Of a DNA stretch of 64,000 nucleotides, positions 11,636-22,901 are shown piece by piece; position 1 is the first letter of the stretch, and each line of letters opens with the position of its first letter. The position numbers were made by a program, and so were the translations under genes. The notes under the pieces are model-generated. The model made no database searches. It worked only from the letters and a program-made list of their open reading frames with translations, and was not told the DNA's origin. The DNA lies in assembly GCA_008508345.1 (NCBI GenBank), contig QNGE01001229.1:24197-88196 (forward strand), written 5' to 3'. Origin of the DNA: Paragonimus westermani. Its lineage: Eukaryota; Platyhelminthes; Trematoda; Plagiorchiida; Troglotrematidae.

Positions 11636-11933
11636 TATTTATGGATCCACTTGTACACGTGGATAGAAGTACATGGGCCGAATGTAGAGAACACCTGCGA
11701 CAGGTTTTTTAGGTACCCATTTCAGAGTGACCTACGAACAACAGAATCCTTGCCGCCCAATCTTTATCACATGGCATTCGGAAGGAACGGAACATGGAAT
11801 TCAAGTTGGGAAAGCTTTTCGTATGTTGTATTGCTCAATCACTAAATGTACTTTGACTTTTGTTGCGACTTCTGGGACACACAGTTACAAACTCTCATTT
11901 TGTTTAGTTAACCTATCACTAACATGGTATTAA

Positions 11934-13318
11934 GGGTCTGTAGCCCTAAGTCCATATTATTCATTAATTTGTTACGGTTATTGTTTGTATGTTTTAATTA
12001 TGCTTTTCACATAGGTTCGTTTCTTTCTCTTGTCTAGTGTTCACTCTTAGGCTACCTGTTAACCTCCGCTTACTTCCGTGTGCGCCATTGCCAGATTAAA
12101 AGTGTTTGCATTGATTGCTCTTAACCTGTTTGAAATTTGAATTTTCGGTTTTCAATGCATGACGGCTCATCCAAACGTGACTAGTTCTATGCACTGTTCT
12201 TATTGCAGCCGATGATCCATTCCTATTTTATGCCTATTTAAATTGATCTATGCGTATTGATCGTAGCCCGTGTATCGTAACCGGTGAGGTCGGTCGAAGT
12301 GTTATTGCAGGGGGTATCTTGCGCAATCTCGATTGAGTGTTCTATTTTTAGCTGGAGACATAACCAATATCAAACATTCGACAGTTAAAACTGCTAGACC
12401 TAATGTACACGTTAACTGTGATGATACGTTTGGTAGGCATGGGTTTTATAATTAGATATTGCCGTTCTCTGACCTGTGCGGGGTCACAGTATGCCATGAT
12501 AATCGGTTCCATTCAAGTAATTTGAGTTGGGCCATACAAACCAGTAAACCAGTTTTAACAGGTAATTGATAACAAATGATAGTCGATGATGAATCCATCG
12601 AGTATATCTCAGCATTGAAGTTCAAGTAAAGGTAGATTCTGAAATTCTTCGTCTATTTCAAATGCGAAGACTTGCTGTTTAACTTTGGATCAGTCCGAAA
12701 CGGACTGTCACTGTATCCTTCGTATTTTTTCCACAACGAAATAAGGCGGACATCGATACGGTTTGAGTAGATGGATTCACTCGACGGTAATGTAAATTAA
12801 CGCAATCCGGATCATTTTTCTTGTTGTATCCATTGGATAGATCCAGTGTGTATATCGTGTTAGAACAAATTCATCAACCCCTTGCATTTTCGTGAAATTT
12901 CAGTCTATTAGTTAAAGTTTCCTCAAGTTCTAATTAAATTCAATGACCCAATTCTTTAACTATCCTACCAGGGTTTGCTTTGAGTACACACGTTATAATG
13001 TACGGGAACATCCTCGACTAGCCGTTTATTGAGAATAAAATGTTTTGGAATCTTTTCTTCCAAGTGTTTTGTCAAATTTATGTACCGCTGTGAATCAGTA
13101 GTTGCGATGTGTGATATTCGAATGGGGCATGTTTGACAGAACAATTATTGACTGGTGGATTTTTGTGTTTAAAAACCCGAGTAACATAGAAAGTTTGATA
13201 GGGATATTTGAAAGGAATTCAAACTACGAATATTTGCACGGATGAAACAGGGAACGTTTGCATAGGGCAGTATGTTTGGAAAAAAACTGTGGTTAGAAAA
13301 CTAATTTATCAATTTTAG
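11934..13318. other. Unassigned stretch
   Basis: No coding feature or shared repeat is supported. If the integrase at 11.0-11.6 kb was once part of a whole element, its RT and RNase H would fall here on the minus strand. I looked for TDAS, TDH and YVDD blocks there and found none. Confidence 0.4.
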
Positions 13319-13329
13319 AAGTTACGAAA

Positions 13330-13600
13330 ATGACCACCAATATTTGTGGTGTCGGTCCTGATGCCATTCCTCTCAGCAGCACTAATTTGTTTCGGAGTAA
13401 CCTTGCGCAGACTCATAAAATTCGGAATGGAGCTTGTAGCTCACTTATCAGTGGCCTGAACTCAGGGTCAAATTTAGATCCTACTAACATATATCAGACG
13501 AGAAACTATTGTTATGCAAACAGTTGGCGGTTATCATGTGAGCTGAAGCCAAAATTCTGCATTTCATGCAATATATGTCTCAGAACGGTTAAGTTAATTA
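13330..13600 (+). pseudogene. Integrase HHCC zinc-finger fossil
   Basis: A 131-codon frame (13330-13725) has a Gly-Ser-Asn-Leu...Thr-Asn-Ile-Tyr-Gln-Thr-Arg-Asn-Tyr-Cys-Tyr segment like the GHLGxxKTxxRIRxRFYW stretch of gypsy integrase. About 18 residues later comes Ser-Cys-Asn-Ile-Cys-Leu-Arg-Thr-Val-Lys, a good match to the SCxxCQRTK end of the HHCC finger. The paired His residues are not in place. A TTTATCAATTTTAG just upstream (13305-13318) looks like a splice acceptor, so a host exon is the alternative, but no host family was recognised. The rest of the frame, with a proline-rich CACCCCGGG part, matches nothing. Confidence 0.4.
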
Positions 13601-13847
13601 TATTTGTACATACAAAGACTAGCAGAATTAAATCGATTCACAGTCACATGCACACATCTCAAAGGAGACCCAACCCCCACCCCGGGTCATTCACTGGCAC
13701 ATGTTCTCCCACTAAACAATGGTAAATGTCTGAGGGATCACCCGGTGAAGTGGAATATTGAAAGAGTCAGAGTGCTTTGCAGACAACACTGTTTCACTGT
13801 TAAGGTCTGTTCACATTGGAACGCATTGCCAACTCTGTGGTCACGGT

Positions 13848-13932
13848 GGAGGTGGTTGGGAATTCTACACCACTATTACATCGACACATATGTGGGAGGC
13901 ACTCAGCATCACCAATTTCCCAACCACTACAC
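13848..13932. repeat. Imperfect inverted repeat
   Basis: GGTGGTTGGGAATT near 13850 is matched in inverted form by AATTTCCCAACCAC near 13914, with about 45 bp between them. It could form an imperfect hairpin. It has no visible flanking duplication and no other copy was found in the window. Confidence 0.35.
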
Positions 13933-13945
13933 TAGCTTAGTCTGA

Positions 13946-15097
13946 TATGTCAATAACTGCTAATGTCTGACGAAATATTGGGCCAGTATGCTTTACTTCC
14001 CGTTGCTGAAAGGATTACAGCCAGTAGCTTCATCGAATTTCCCGTCTGTTTAGTTCTACCTACTTCTTCATGCTTGTAAACCATTTAGCAAAGTTTTTCA
14101 CCGTACAGCACGGGGATGGAAACGCACAAGTATCTTTCTGTGGCATGTAATAACCTCTGAACCTAGGAACACAGGCGTCACTGAATTTTGTAGGTTGAAA
14201 AGCGTAGTGGCAACGAAAATATCCGACTTTATCAGTAGACCAATAGATTGTGATTTTAATTACTGACTCTTTTGGTACCGAACCTAGTCATTTGGAGTTA
14301 ACTCAACATTTATATCGAACTGTAGATAAGCAACGGAGTAACCAAATCAACCTTAATGATAGTGATCGTCATCAGTAAGGACTTTGGACTGAACACTGAC
14401 TGCAGACACGAAAGCGCCATAATTGCTATCCTAGTGTATCACTCACAACACAGTGGCGAAGGCTATCCTGATCTCTTCTAACATAGTTTGATCTCTGTCA
14501 ATAAGAGTCTGATTAAACTGTTACCAACAAATGCTATTCAGAGTGTATAAAGGCACATCTGTAATAATTCATCTAAACTATGTCATACGCTTTCATATAA
14601 TCATGTTTTTCTTCACACGTATGGTTCATATCATTGCTTGAAATGCACTTCCAAAATAAATTGTCAATTAGGTTGGTTGTCCGAAAATATATACGCATAA
14701 AGTTCACTTAACCTTAGTGTTCAGATCCAATTAAGGGATATGTTGTTTAAGAGACAAAATTCATGATTGCGTAAGTGGATACTCCTTCAGCCACCAACCG
14801 CTCAAAGAGTATCTGCCCAAATTGTTACCATTCGTTACGATCCACCTTAAACTATGTACCGTATGATTTCCAACAAGATCGAGAGAGGTAGTGTCCCAAA
14901 TATTTGAGACTGATCGCTAACAGTCGTGAGATTCTCCCACTTTGAAGCCGGTTATGTTGAAACCAACGCCCACCGGTAAATTGCGATATTAATGCTTATT
15001 TGGTTGAATACACTGATGCAAACAACAGCTAGTTTATTTATATCCATTAACTCTGAGGTAACGCAGTTCATTTTAGACCAAAGCTCTTCTCTGTCTC
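13946..15097. other. Unassigned stretch
   Basis: I see no gene, tRNA, tandem repeat or relation to the other elements. Confidence 0.5.
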
Positions 15098-15382
15098 TTG
15101 GTTTACAGTTGTATCTACTGTACACATCTTAGATGCCACAGAGAGTGCAGAAGTAGACGTAAACAACAGTTTTTCAGGAAAACTATTAGGGCTAAGAACG
15201 TTCGACTTTCATTCGACTTAACTTTACTTACTAACGACGAATTGTATGTCTGCCGTACTCAACTGATTAGTTGTATGGGTGCTTTGAAGATTTTACAAGC
15301 AGAAAAAGAAACGTACACATCTAACGGTTGTCAAATTGTGAACTTCAATCTGGAACTGCTCATATATGTATTAAATCGCTGA
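15098..15382 (+). pseudogene. Weak integrase-like fragment
   Basis: A 94-codon frame has Thr-Ser-Asn-Gly-Cys-Gln-Ile-Val-Asn-Phe near its end, like the SDNGxQFxxxxF block of integrase with the catalytic Asp lost. Upstream Ala-Leu-Lys-Ile-Leu-Gln is like the helix before it. Nothing else agrees. It could be a chance frame or an unrelated exon. Confidence 0.2.
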
Positions 15383-15855
15383 ACTTAGAATACACCTCGA
15401 CAATCAGAGCCGTAACAAAACGCTTCAAACAGTGAGGAAGCTAGCTAGATTCAATACCCTATCTACAATCCCATGATTGTTGTCAAAGGGTTGAATCATG
15501 GCTTCAGCAAAACCACAAAACAAATCTTTATATGTCATATGACGTATCTTTATCAAGCTTGAACGAAAAATTAGCTGCCCATGCTGAAATTTTCCGATCA
15601 AAGTGCGTCAGTGCAGACTGTCTCGACAACTCATTACTCGCCGTAATTCAACAGTTCCCGGTGTCTCCCTGATAGTTTATAGCGGACCCAATCTTAAACG
15701 CAAAGGTAATGACTGTCATACGCCAAACAGTGTCACACTAATCCTTAAGAGGTGACCGACTGGTGCTTTTTGCATCAGCGTGTCTGACAGGTTTAGACAA
15801 ACAAACAGTTGCGCAGGTGGAGACAAACAACAAACCTAACTGTCTCAGATCTGTC

Positions 15856-16215
15856 TGCTTATGTTCCATCAGTGAAAACCACGAGTGTTTTCTTTCAGCC
15901 TGGTCAGCTAGACGTTTTAAGACTGTATCCTTCCTCTTCGTTTACTGTGTTTGACATTATTGCGAGAATCATGCTACTCCATCTTCTCAACAAGTCTGGC
16001 ATTAGGTACTCAATTCGTGTTCTTCTGATTGATTATTTACCCACCCTAGTCAACTTACCCGGTCTGCTTTTCTAGAGTCTTCACCAATCGCCCTTGTCTC
16101 CAGTGATTTTGGGAGAACACTTCATTTCCCACTCGTCTTTTCAGCTTAAACGTCATTCCCGCCATTTCCCCGTAGCACATTTTTACCTACACATGTAGGC
16201 TATTCTATGTGAGAA
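15856..16215 (+). pseudogene. Ty3/gypsy integrase core fossil, second Asp deleted
   Basis: The plus frame 15809-16075 contains Ser-Phe-Thr-Val-Phe-Asp-Ile-Ile-Ala-Arg, then Ser-Gly-Ile-Arg-Tyr-Ser-Ile, then Leu-Ile-Asp-Tyr-Leu-Pro-Thr. This follows the integrase pattern F..V..DIIGPL, SxxGNRYIL, +IDYxTK in order and spacing. The first catalytic Asp is at 15953-15955. Past a stop at 16075, the same frame resumes with Val-Ile-Leu-Gly-Glu-His-Phe-Ile-Ser-His at 16103-16132, where the family has V(I)SDxGExFxS. The Ser-Asp pair carrying the second catalytic Asp is gone. The DNA from about 16100 to 16225 is repeated near 22680-22800, so both belong to one family. Confidence 0.62.
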
Positions 16216-16799
16216 ATTAAACGCAGGACTACCTTATGTTCTTCTTGTTATACAGCAGTTCCCCGGAAAGTTTGTTTGACCGCAACTCCGCCGTTCATTC
16301 CCTAAAATGTATGTCCATTGATATATCAGTGTTTCTGATCAAGATTGATCATTTCGAGAAACTTCCTAATGATTGCTGATCTATTCATGTAGCCGATGAA
16401 ATTTTCCGTAAACTCAATCGAGGATTCTTTGTCACTGACGTCTACATCAAATTCAGAAGGCTATTCTCCTGTTTGGTTCTTTGGTACAATACCTATTCAG
16501 TCAGTGTGCCTACATATTCATGTATCCTGTCTCCATGGGAGTCTGTTCAGTTGTCTTTCTAGTCTAGCCCGGTGTGACGACTTTGTGAGCTTAAAATATG
16601 TCCGGTTCATTGTTTCTTTTCAGGGTTCTACTCGTGGAAATTATTTTCGTTTTCTTTTGACATAACTGGCTTTTCTAATTTTGACCTTTTTGTCCATCCA
16701 ACTAGAAACGGGTACAAATGTTTATTCGTATGTACCCGTTCTCATGTTTGCTTTGTTGATTTTTACCGAACTTTGTGTTTGAAAAAAGTTTCTATCATG

Positions 16800-17019
16800 C
16801 TCCAAGTAACTGTGTGAACGGATCAACATGTTTCACTCGAACTTGAATAAAGTTAGTTGTCGCACTGAGCAGAAATTTATTAAAATAATGTAGTATCCCC
16901 CAGTCATTAGGAACTTCCAACACTCGAGTTTCGCTTTCATTAGAGCTCGTTAGTAGTGCATATCCTTGCCACGGCCGGGATTTGAACTCCGGCCATTCCA
17001 ATCATGAGGCAACCGTGTT
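16800..17019 (-). mobile_element. tRNA-derived SINE
   Basis: On the minus strand the element starts at the N with a tRNA-like head: GGTTGCCTCATGA, then GGAGTTCAAATCCCGGC at about 16972-16988, a clear Pol III B box. It continues as AAGGATATGCAC and GCGAAACTCGAGT, blocks shared with the copy at 8.5 kb, and ends with a TTTAATAAATTTC-containing tail. The A box is cut at the N. Part of its tail (16844-16920) is repeated just across the N. Confidence 0.65.
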
Positions 17020-17020
17020 N

Positions 17021-17100
17021 TGAATAAAGTTAGTTGTCGCACTGAGCAGAAATTTATTAAAATTATGTAGTATCCCCCAGTCATTAAGAACTTCCAATAC
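17021..17100 (-). repeat. Second copy of the SINE tail, next to an N
   Basis: Positions 17021-17097 match 16844-16920 at 75 of 77 bases, in direct orientation, with the single N at 17020 immediately before the second copy. It holds only the SINE tail and lacks the tRNA-like head. This may be a real tandem insertion, or an artefact where two contigs sharing the same repeat end were joined. Confidence 0.75.
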
Positions 17101-18840
17101 GTTGATGCCGAAGACTCTTCAGGAGGTGCACAATCCGTGTTAACCCATGCAAGCTCTGCCTTATAGCTCTATGATAATAATCGTACGCGCTTTTAACCCT
17201 TGATGCAACTTGTTCGTTCAAAACATTCAGGCTGTCGAGGTTTACTGTCGATAGAACGAATGATGCTGCAACGAAGTAACCAGATCGTTTTTCCCCTGGT
17301 GGTCATTTAAACACAGTTGGCGACAATTCAAACAAATTATATTGCTTTCGGTTTGTAGATGACGGGTAAGCAAAAAGTTTACTAGTTGTGACTTTGCTTC
17401 CGAATATCCAGAGACAGTTGTTGGTTAAGCTCTTTGGGAAGACCGTCCAGAAGGTTTATTATTCAGTCACTTCCGCTGTGTCATTGATTACGAATGGCGG
17501 GGAAGCCCAGTTTGATTCAAAGGAAACTCTTGATCTCTTCACCTCATAAAGCGAAACCATTACCTGAGTGACTAAATCGGTTATTCGGCAAAAATTAAAA
17601 TTTTCCCTAATAATTCGTTAACGCTACACAAGTTATATATTTTGTATTACCTAACTGACCTCTCCGATCGTTGTTGTGAAGTGCGCCTAAGGTAGTAGAT
17701 GCACTTAGTGGATCAATTAATGTTTTGCAATTCATTTGATAGACACTCCGGTGTTACGTGTTTCATGAAAACGTACACATGGAAAGCCCTCCTTTCTATT
17801 AAAATTGTGTGCCGATTTCAGGTTCTTCTTTGTTGTGTGAGTAGGCACTTAATAGCTGGTAGTTGCTCCTAGTTCATTTAAAGTTATCAAGCAAACAGTG
17901 AGACAATGCTTTGCAGACGTTAATCATTCACCAAACGGTTTTCACAATGATCGATAACCTACCATTTGAGTTGATCTGACAATAAGAGGGTGTGTACTGT
18001 GTTGTTCTGGCTAGACCCATTTTTCATTTTGTGACACATTACCGCTGCGGAGAGAACTACTGACAACACATCTTTGAACAATTTCGATTTAATCTCCTCT
18101 TCAGATGAATGCAACTGTTAAAATTTTTACATAATGACCAAAACACTGGCTGTCTAGAGTGTCAAATCAGATCCTGATCATCTTAATTGCGACTGAAAAA
18201 CGTTCAACATTCATTTGAGTAGAACAAACAGAAGTGCTTGCACCTGAAAAAACCAAACATGCTTCAATCTTAATGACTGTGGAGTTCATCAGTTCACGCA
18301 ACCCAAGTCTGACTTTTCCAAATAAACCAGATTGCTTGAGTGCATCGAAATTTTCTGATTCTCCAAATACATCTCTTCTGCCACTGAGAGTCGCCTTTTA
18401 ATGCATCAGTTTTGAAGCTCATTCAATCACATTAATTCGCTTTTAACACTCTTTGGCTGTTCCTGCTGCACACCGGTGAAACGGCTGAATTGACTATTGG
18501 GAGAATGATATTTGCATTGAAACGCAATCGATGTGGATAATGTTCTCATTCTGCGGGTTGAAAATTATCCCAAGGGGAATGAAGAATGCATTTGCGATCC
18601 AACTGGCTGTGGCCTAATTAATTCCTACCTTAGGGTGGTCCACATGATCTGCACGTAGAAGTTCATTGTTAGCGATGAACTTTCTCGACCAAGTTGTGGG
18701 TAGAACTGTTCCAGTTTAAAAACAGTTTCAACTCATATTTATCAGACTGGTGATAGTATGAATTGTAACAAATAATGGTCTGATATTTACCAACCGGACT
18801 TCTCAAACAAACTAGGTTAATAACCAGGATAAAATATCAG
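17101..18840. other. Unassigned stretch
   Basis: There is no coding feature, tRNA or shared repeat that I can see. Any 5' part of the Penelope-like element would lie at the right-hand end of this interval, but no match was found before about 19050. Confidence 0.45.
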
Positions 18841-19179
18841 TTGTTGAATGGCCACAAACTATAGTGCACTTCAAAATCAATAATGGTGACGAGGAGGATC
18901 GGTGTATTTCTGTAAATGGAACCAATTTTCGTGATCATTAAAACCTTGATCAATCCGTTCTGTGATGCCGAGAGTGTACACTTCAAAGATGCACTGCTGA
19001 AAATAAATTAGTCCTAACTGTTTCACCTGGCACTGACTAAACACGAGCTCTTGAGCGAAGTGGATTAATTCGATATGGCTGCTTTTAGTTCTCCTGCTGA
19101 TGTTTGAAGGCTATCCCCTTAGAAGACAAACTCTTTCAACTGTTCAAATATACCCGCGGATTTCAACAAAAATCAAAAC

Positions 19180-19467
19180 ATGGTGAACTACTCGTTGTCA
19201 ACGTATCATTTTGATGGGAAAGTATATCGCCAGAAGGATGGAGTCACAATGGGCTCACCATTAGTCTCATTCCTGGCTGATATTGTCATGCGCATGGTAG
19301 AACGCACAAAGATAACAGGATTGATAAATCAGCGTGTGCTGTACAAACGGTACGTGGACGACACTTTCTGTGCATTCGATAGCAACACTGACACGGACTC
19401 CCTGTTACCACTAGATAACTCAGCATACAAGAAGCAACATTTCACTAAGGAAGTGCAGCCGGATTGA
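19180..19467 (+). pseudogene. Penelope-like reverse transcriptase core
   Basis: This 95-codon open frame carries the RT centre. Residues 19-28 read Lys-Asp-Gly-Val-Thr-Met-Gly-Ser-Pro-Leu, the diagnostic Penelope DGVxMGSPL block. A Leu-Ala-Asp-Ile-Val-Met follows at 32-37 and Tyr-Val-Asp-Asp at 58-61 (19351-19362), the catalytic pair, which is intact. Upstream and downstream RT parts lie in other frames or beyond stops. The Met at the start is only the first in the open stretch. Non-LTR and telomerase RTs are less likely because of the DGVxMGSPL wording and the downstream endonuclease. Confidence 0.9.
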
Positions 19468-19689
19468 AAACTAGCTTTTCTCGACTTTGCACTATTGAAA
19501 CATGCAGATCGATCGACTGGTCAAGGTATACGTAAGAAGCGGATGTGGAATGGCCAACGTACCTATTTTTAAGGCTTTTTTCTAATAAAACAGAAAAGGA
19601 ACTTGACACTTTGTCTAGCAGACCGGAATGACAAGGTTTGTACTGCAGATATACTAGACAATGAGCTCAATCTCTTATGTGAGACATTC

Positions 19690-20075
19690 GTGCTATTCGA
19701 TATCCTGACAAACTCCTAGTTCGAAACATGCACTGATGGGAGCCAGAAGACCGTGAATTTTCTGTCGGGCGGAAAGCCATTTACATGAACTTGTCTTACA
19801 AGCACGAGTTACCAAGTGCATCGCTGACCAGGAGGCTAGACACGGCTCTGCTGAGATTGTTTCGTGACGCATAACTACGCTCAACGTTCTTCTACAGGCC
19901 AGCTGGTCACCTTCACTTAAAAGACGCAGCACTCAGTAGCGCTACCTCGCTTTGTATCTACTCATTCGCTTGTTTCTGTGCAGCAGATTATGCTGGTCTC
20001 ACAACAGGGCGCTTGTCGGAGAGAATACACGAACACCACCCAGCTTGGTTGACAACCGGCCAACAATTAATTAGT
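19690..20075 (+). pseudogene. Penelope-like linker and GIY-YIG-type endonuclease remnant
   Basis: From about 19790 the plus strand reads Leu-x-Arg-Leu-Phe-Arg-Asp-Ala, a stop, then Leu-Arg-Ser-Thr-Phe-Phe-Tyr-Arg, Leu-Lys-Asp, and Ile-Tyr-Ser-Phe-Ala-Cys-Phe-Cys. This mirrors the linker of Penelope-like elements that ends in IYxFxCxCG. Ala-Asp-Tyr-Ala-Gly-Leu-Thr-Thr-Gly-Arg-Leu-Ser-Glu-Arg-Ile-His-Glu-His-His-Pro at about 19995-20053 matches the GIY-YIG part (YIGRTxRxLSxRIxEHxPxWL). The Tyr-Ile-Gly Ile is Ala here, and the frame ends within 30 codons of this block, so the domain is truncated. Confidence 0.8.
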
Positions 20076-20265
20076 TAGTTTAGAGTGCAGTAAGACGATA
20101 ACGAATGTTGTCTGCGGTTAACAGAAGTCAAACTGAATCAGTGTGATCAACACATCTTTCTGGAGGCTGGTAGTCTGACTGATACAGATTGACAATAGGC
20201 GAGTAGGCGGCAGTTGTTAGTTGCAACTAATCAAATGTGTTTTTCTTAAGCGTAATGATGGCTAA

Positions 20266-20286
20266 GTCCCAGTGACGGACTGGGAC
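20266..20286 (+). repeat. Perfect 7-bp hairpin behind the Penelope-like ORF
   Basis: GTCCCAG (20266-20272) and CTGGGAC (20280-20286) form a perfect stem around the loop TGACGGA. It lies about 200 bp after the endonuclease remnant. Some Penelope-like elements carry hammerhead ribozymes in their terminal repeats, with a similar GC-rich stem II. The flanking catalytic core (CTGATGA before, GAAA after) is not present, so only the hairpin is claimed. Confidence 0.6.
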
Positions 20287-20299
20287 CTACAGACACTGG

Positions 20300-22556
20300 C
20301 GTAAGCCACAATTAATCAACGTGGTAGGTAGTGGTGATGCTGAAGTGATACGAAATTGTGGTTTGAAGAATCCTGGTAAATATCGGGGCTTTTAAAAATG
20401 ACTTCAAAACGTTACTTTGATGCTACTAAGTCAAAAACAGAATACGCTGTTTCCAAAGGTACAAGTTTCACACCTAACGCAGGATTATTAGTTAACAAGT
20501 ACAAACCGCAATGGTCAGATAAGGAAGTCATGTCGCCATTGAAAAACGTACTATGGGGAGCACACGTGTGTTTACAGAATTTCAGTAATTGTGAAAGATC
20601 AGTGTGTTGAAACTGCGCGAAAAACAATAGTGCAGTGTAATAAATTTTAACTCATGTGTGTCCTCTTACACCCACAAAATTGTCAGAATAGTCATCCTGA
20701 TCAGCAATGCGAACTCTGCCGAATGTAGGCGATGTTCACCGTGAAGTCGACCAAATTTCCGACCACTCATCAGCAAACGAAGTGTGCGTTTGTATGGAAC
20801 AGTTTTGTCTTGGTGAGACCAACAAAACCTGTGGCGAGTTTGAGTGAATTCAACGATGTCACTGATACAAATGGTGACGACGTGTTGACACGCTCGCTTC
20901 GTAGTTGTGACGCTAACTTGAACCGTGACAGCCTGATCAGACATCACGCGAGACAACCACAAATCTGGAACAAAGCGTTTCCGTTCGCAAAAAGGTGAAT
21001 TATTCAGTCAAATTCCAATAGATTTAGAACTAGCCAAAATTTGACATCACACAGGTTCCGATAAATTGCACTTAGAAGGCAAACTGTGTGAAAGGAAACG
21101 ATTGAGTTGGTGGCATGATTAGAATCGACAAGGTATGCCACAAGTGCAGTAACACTTGTCGTGGTAACTCCACACGGAGACAGGCCGAACGATGGTCCCG
21201 GTACCCTCAGATTTGAGCCTTTCTGAGCCCGTCTGAACCTGTGACCTATATGATTAGTTCCAGAGCACCCTCTAAAAAATATACACAGTGAAAGGCAGTA
21301 AACAAACAACTTATCCTCCAACCGCAGACAGTGCTGGAGTGGGTGTGAAGCGAATGTTTATTCTGGCAACTTAGAAGGCTAAGTTAACAACGTTACTGGG
21401 TTTTCTAGTAAGTGTTTCAGAAAGCCTATCGTTTTTAAATGACAGTAAAATGCAGATGAATTTCCTTCTTCGTTGGTGACGCGGTGCCCATCTTCTCACG
21501 ACATTGCGTAGTCTTGTTTATGAATCTTTCCTTGTTGACATCTTGCAAGAATCACATGCGTAGGAACAACAGTTTATGGGAACTCGTACTGTGTTCACGT
21601 GTTCTCGTGAGGTTATTTGTCTTAAACTTTGTGTGATTTCTTTTGTCAACGCGTCAAAGCTACCTGAACGGATATACCTCCGTTTGGGTTTTCCTCCGTG
21701 GGGATCTGAGACTGAGCAGATCCATCAACACGGCGGTCAGTAAGACTGCTGAGGAAGGTTAACTAACTGTATGCTCAGTTTCTTACGTAAAAGGGCAAAT
21801 TAACGGAGTCGGGTCAAAATTGGCCAAAATGTACGCCTGTTAAACGTGTCCACTGAGCTCCCATAGGCAGCCGTCTACATATCGCCTTTCCGTATGTATC
21901 GTTAAGTATGTTCAGTCTATTCAACCGAACTTTACGGTTGACGATCGATGTGTGATTTATCTTACCATGGCTTCCGCCCTGCACTTGCTCTCAACCCAGT
22001 GCTTCAACGTTGTGCAGCATTATGCACAATTTGGATGGCGCACCTAAAACTGGCAATGACCAATTTAACGTGCGTGCTGGAAGTTTGTGTTTGACCACCA
22101 GAGCTGTTGCGAAATGAAACAGCTTACTCTGTTAGGTTGCAATGGCGGGGATACCTTTAGATCATGGGCGAAATGTTAGGATGACGTTTTTGTTGGTCTG
22201 TATGCATCAAGAGTTCTGGCAGTTCGATGAAAGTCCACATATAACATGCTAACCGATATGGACGGTTGTAAGTCGGTTTTAGATGGAGAGTAGGACCTCA
22301 AGTTAGCAATATTGATTAGACTAGCCACTTATATTGGTTACGCCAAGAATGTTATCTTTGTCACCCAGATAACTCACGGCAATTGGTACATTCCTCACCT
22401 TCGCGAAACATCCATTTATCGTTTCTGCTACAAAGCTTCCTGTGCGTTTTTCCCACGAACCGGTGGTTGATGACACTGGAAAAATCCATGATCGGTTTTG
22501 AGTTATGAGCCCACATAAATCCTTACAACACTTCGACCCAGAAGTAAGCTTTACGA
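20300..22556. other. Unassigned stretch
   Basis: Open frames at 20398-20610 (+), 20732-20998 (+) and 21004-21321 (-) show no recognisable domain. I see no SINE copy and no tRNA. The minus frames at 22321-22735 have plausible splice-like borders (TTTTTCCAG and AAG|GTGAGG) but overlap a repeat, so they are not called exons. Confidence 0.4.
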
Positions 22557-22901
22557 ATGTCCCGCTTGATTTCAGAGCTGTCATCATTTAGTGTGATGTA
22601 CGGATTGTCAAACAGAAGACTGGTGTGTAGCCAATCATCACTGTCCTCATTCAGATCGGAGGAGAAATGGACGCGGGGAAATACCGTTTCTTTGGGAATA
22701 CCATTCCCCATTCGTGTTTTCAAAGTGAATGACATTCCTGAAAATTCGCTGCAGCATATTTTTACCTATACATGTAGATTATTTGATATGAAAAATTATT
22801 GTTTTGCGCAAGTAATCCTGCCTTCAGAGTTTTGGATTGATACCACGCGGGGTTCATCAGTCTTTGTGAAACAATTGAGACCATCCTGGTCGAGACGGTG
22901 A
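22557..22901 (+). pseudogene. Integrase-core fossil, same family as 16.1 kb
   Basis: DNA at about 22680-22800 repeats 16100-16225 at roughly three quarters identity by eye, including ATTTTTACCTAxACATGTAG in both. In the plus frame it reads Phe-Pro-Ile-Arg-Val-Phe-Lys, then nine residues, then Gln-His-Ile-Phe-Thr-Tyr-Thr. This follows the integrase stretch FTSxxFKxLC...GIxHIxTTPYHP. The SDNG block ahead of it is missing. The upstream half of the frame (22557-22670) matches nothing. The call leans on the sister copy, where the first catalytic Asp block is also present. Confidence 0.4.

Larger units (their letters stand above)
19050..20290 (+). mobile_element. Degraded Penelope-like element
   Basis: Penelope-like elements encode an RT followed by a GIY-YIG-type endonuclease. 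All blocks appear in order on one strand: a Phe-Ser...Leu-Lys-Ala-Ile-Pro-Leu-Glu-Asp near 19085-19127 (SFDVxSLFTNIPLED), the RT core (19180-19467), and the Phe-Leu-Asp segment at about 19475. Next are Asn-Gly-Gln-Arg-Thr-Tyr-Phe and Lys-Gln-Lys-Arg-Asn-Leu (WTGQYxxF, QKRxL) at 19545-19605, a conserved Ile-Tyr-Ser-Phe-x-Cys-x-Cys, and the Thr-x-Gly-Arg-Leu-Ser-Glu-Arg-Ile-His-Glu-His end. Several frameshifts and stops make it inactive. No complete 5' end or flanking repeat was identified; a hairpin follows at 20266. Confidence 0.85.

Noticed and set aside
22320..22600. Integrase-like blocks on the minus strand (KDLCGLI, WEKRTGS)
   Set aside because: They conflict with the plus-strand integrase reading of the same region, which has support from a second copy; one of the two must be chance.
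22321..22735. Two minus-strand frames with good splice-like borders (GAATTTTCAG, TTTTTCCAG, AAG|GTGAGG) and a possible 51-bp intron, read as a host gene
   Set aside because: The upstream frame overlaps DNA that is repeated at 16.1 kb on the plus strand with an integrase reading, and no host family was recognised in the joined frame.
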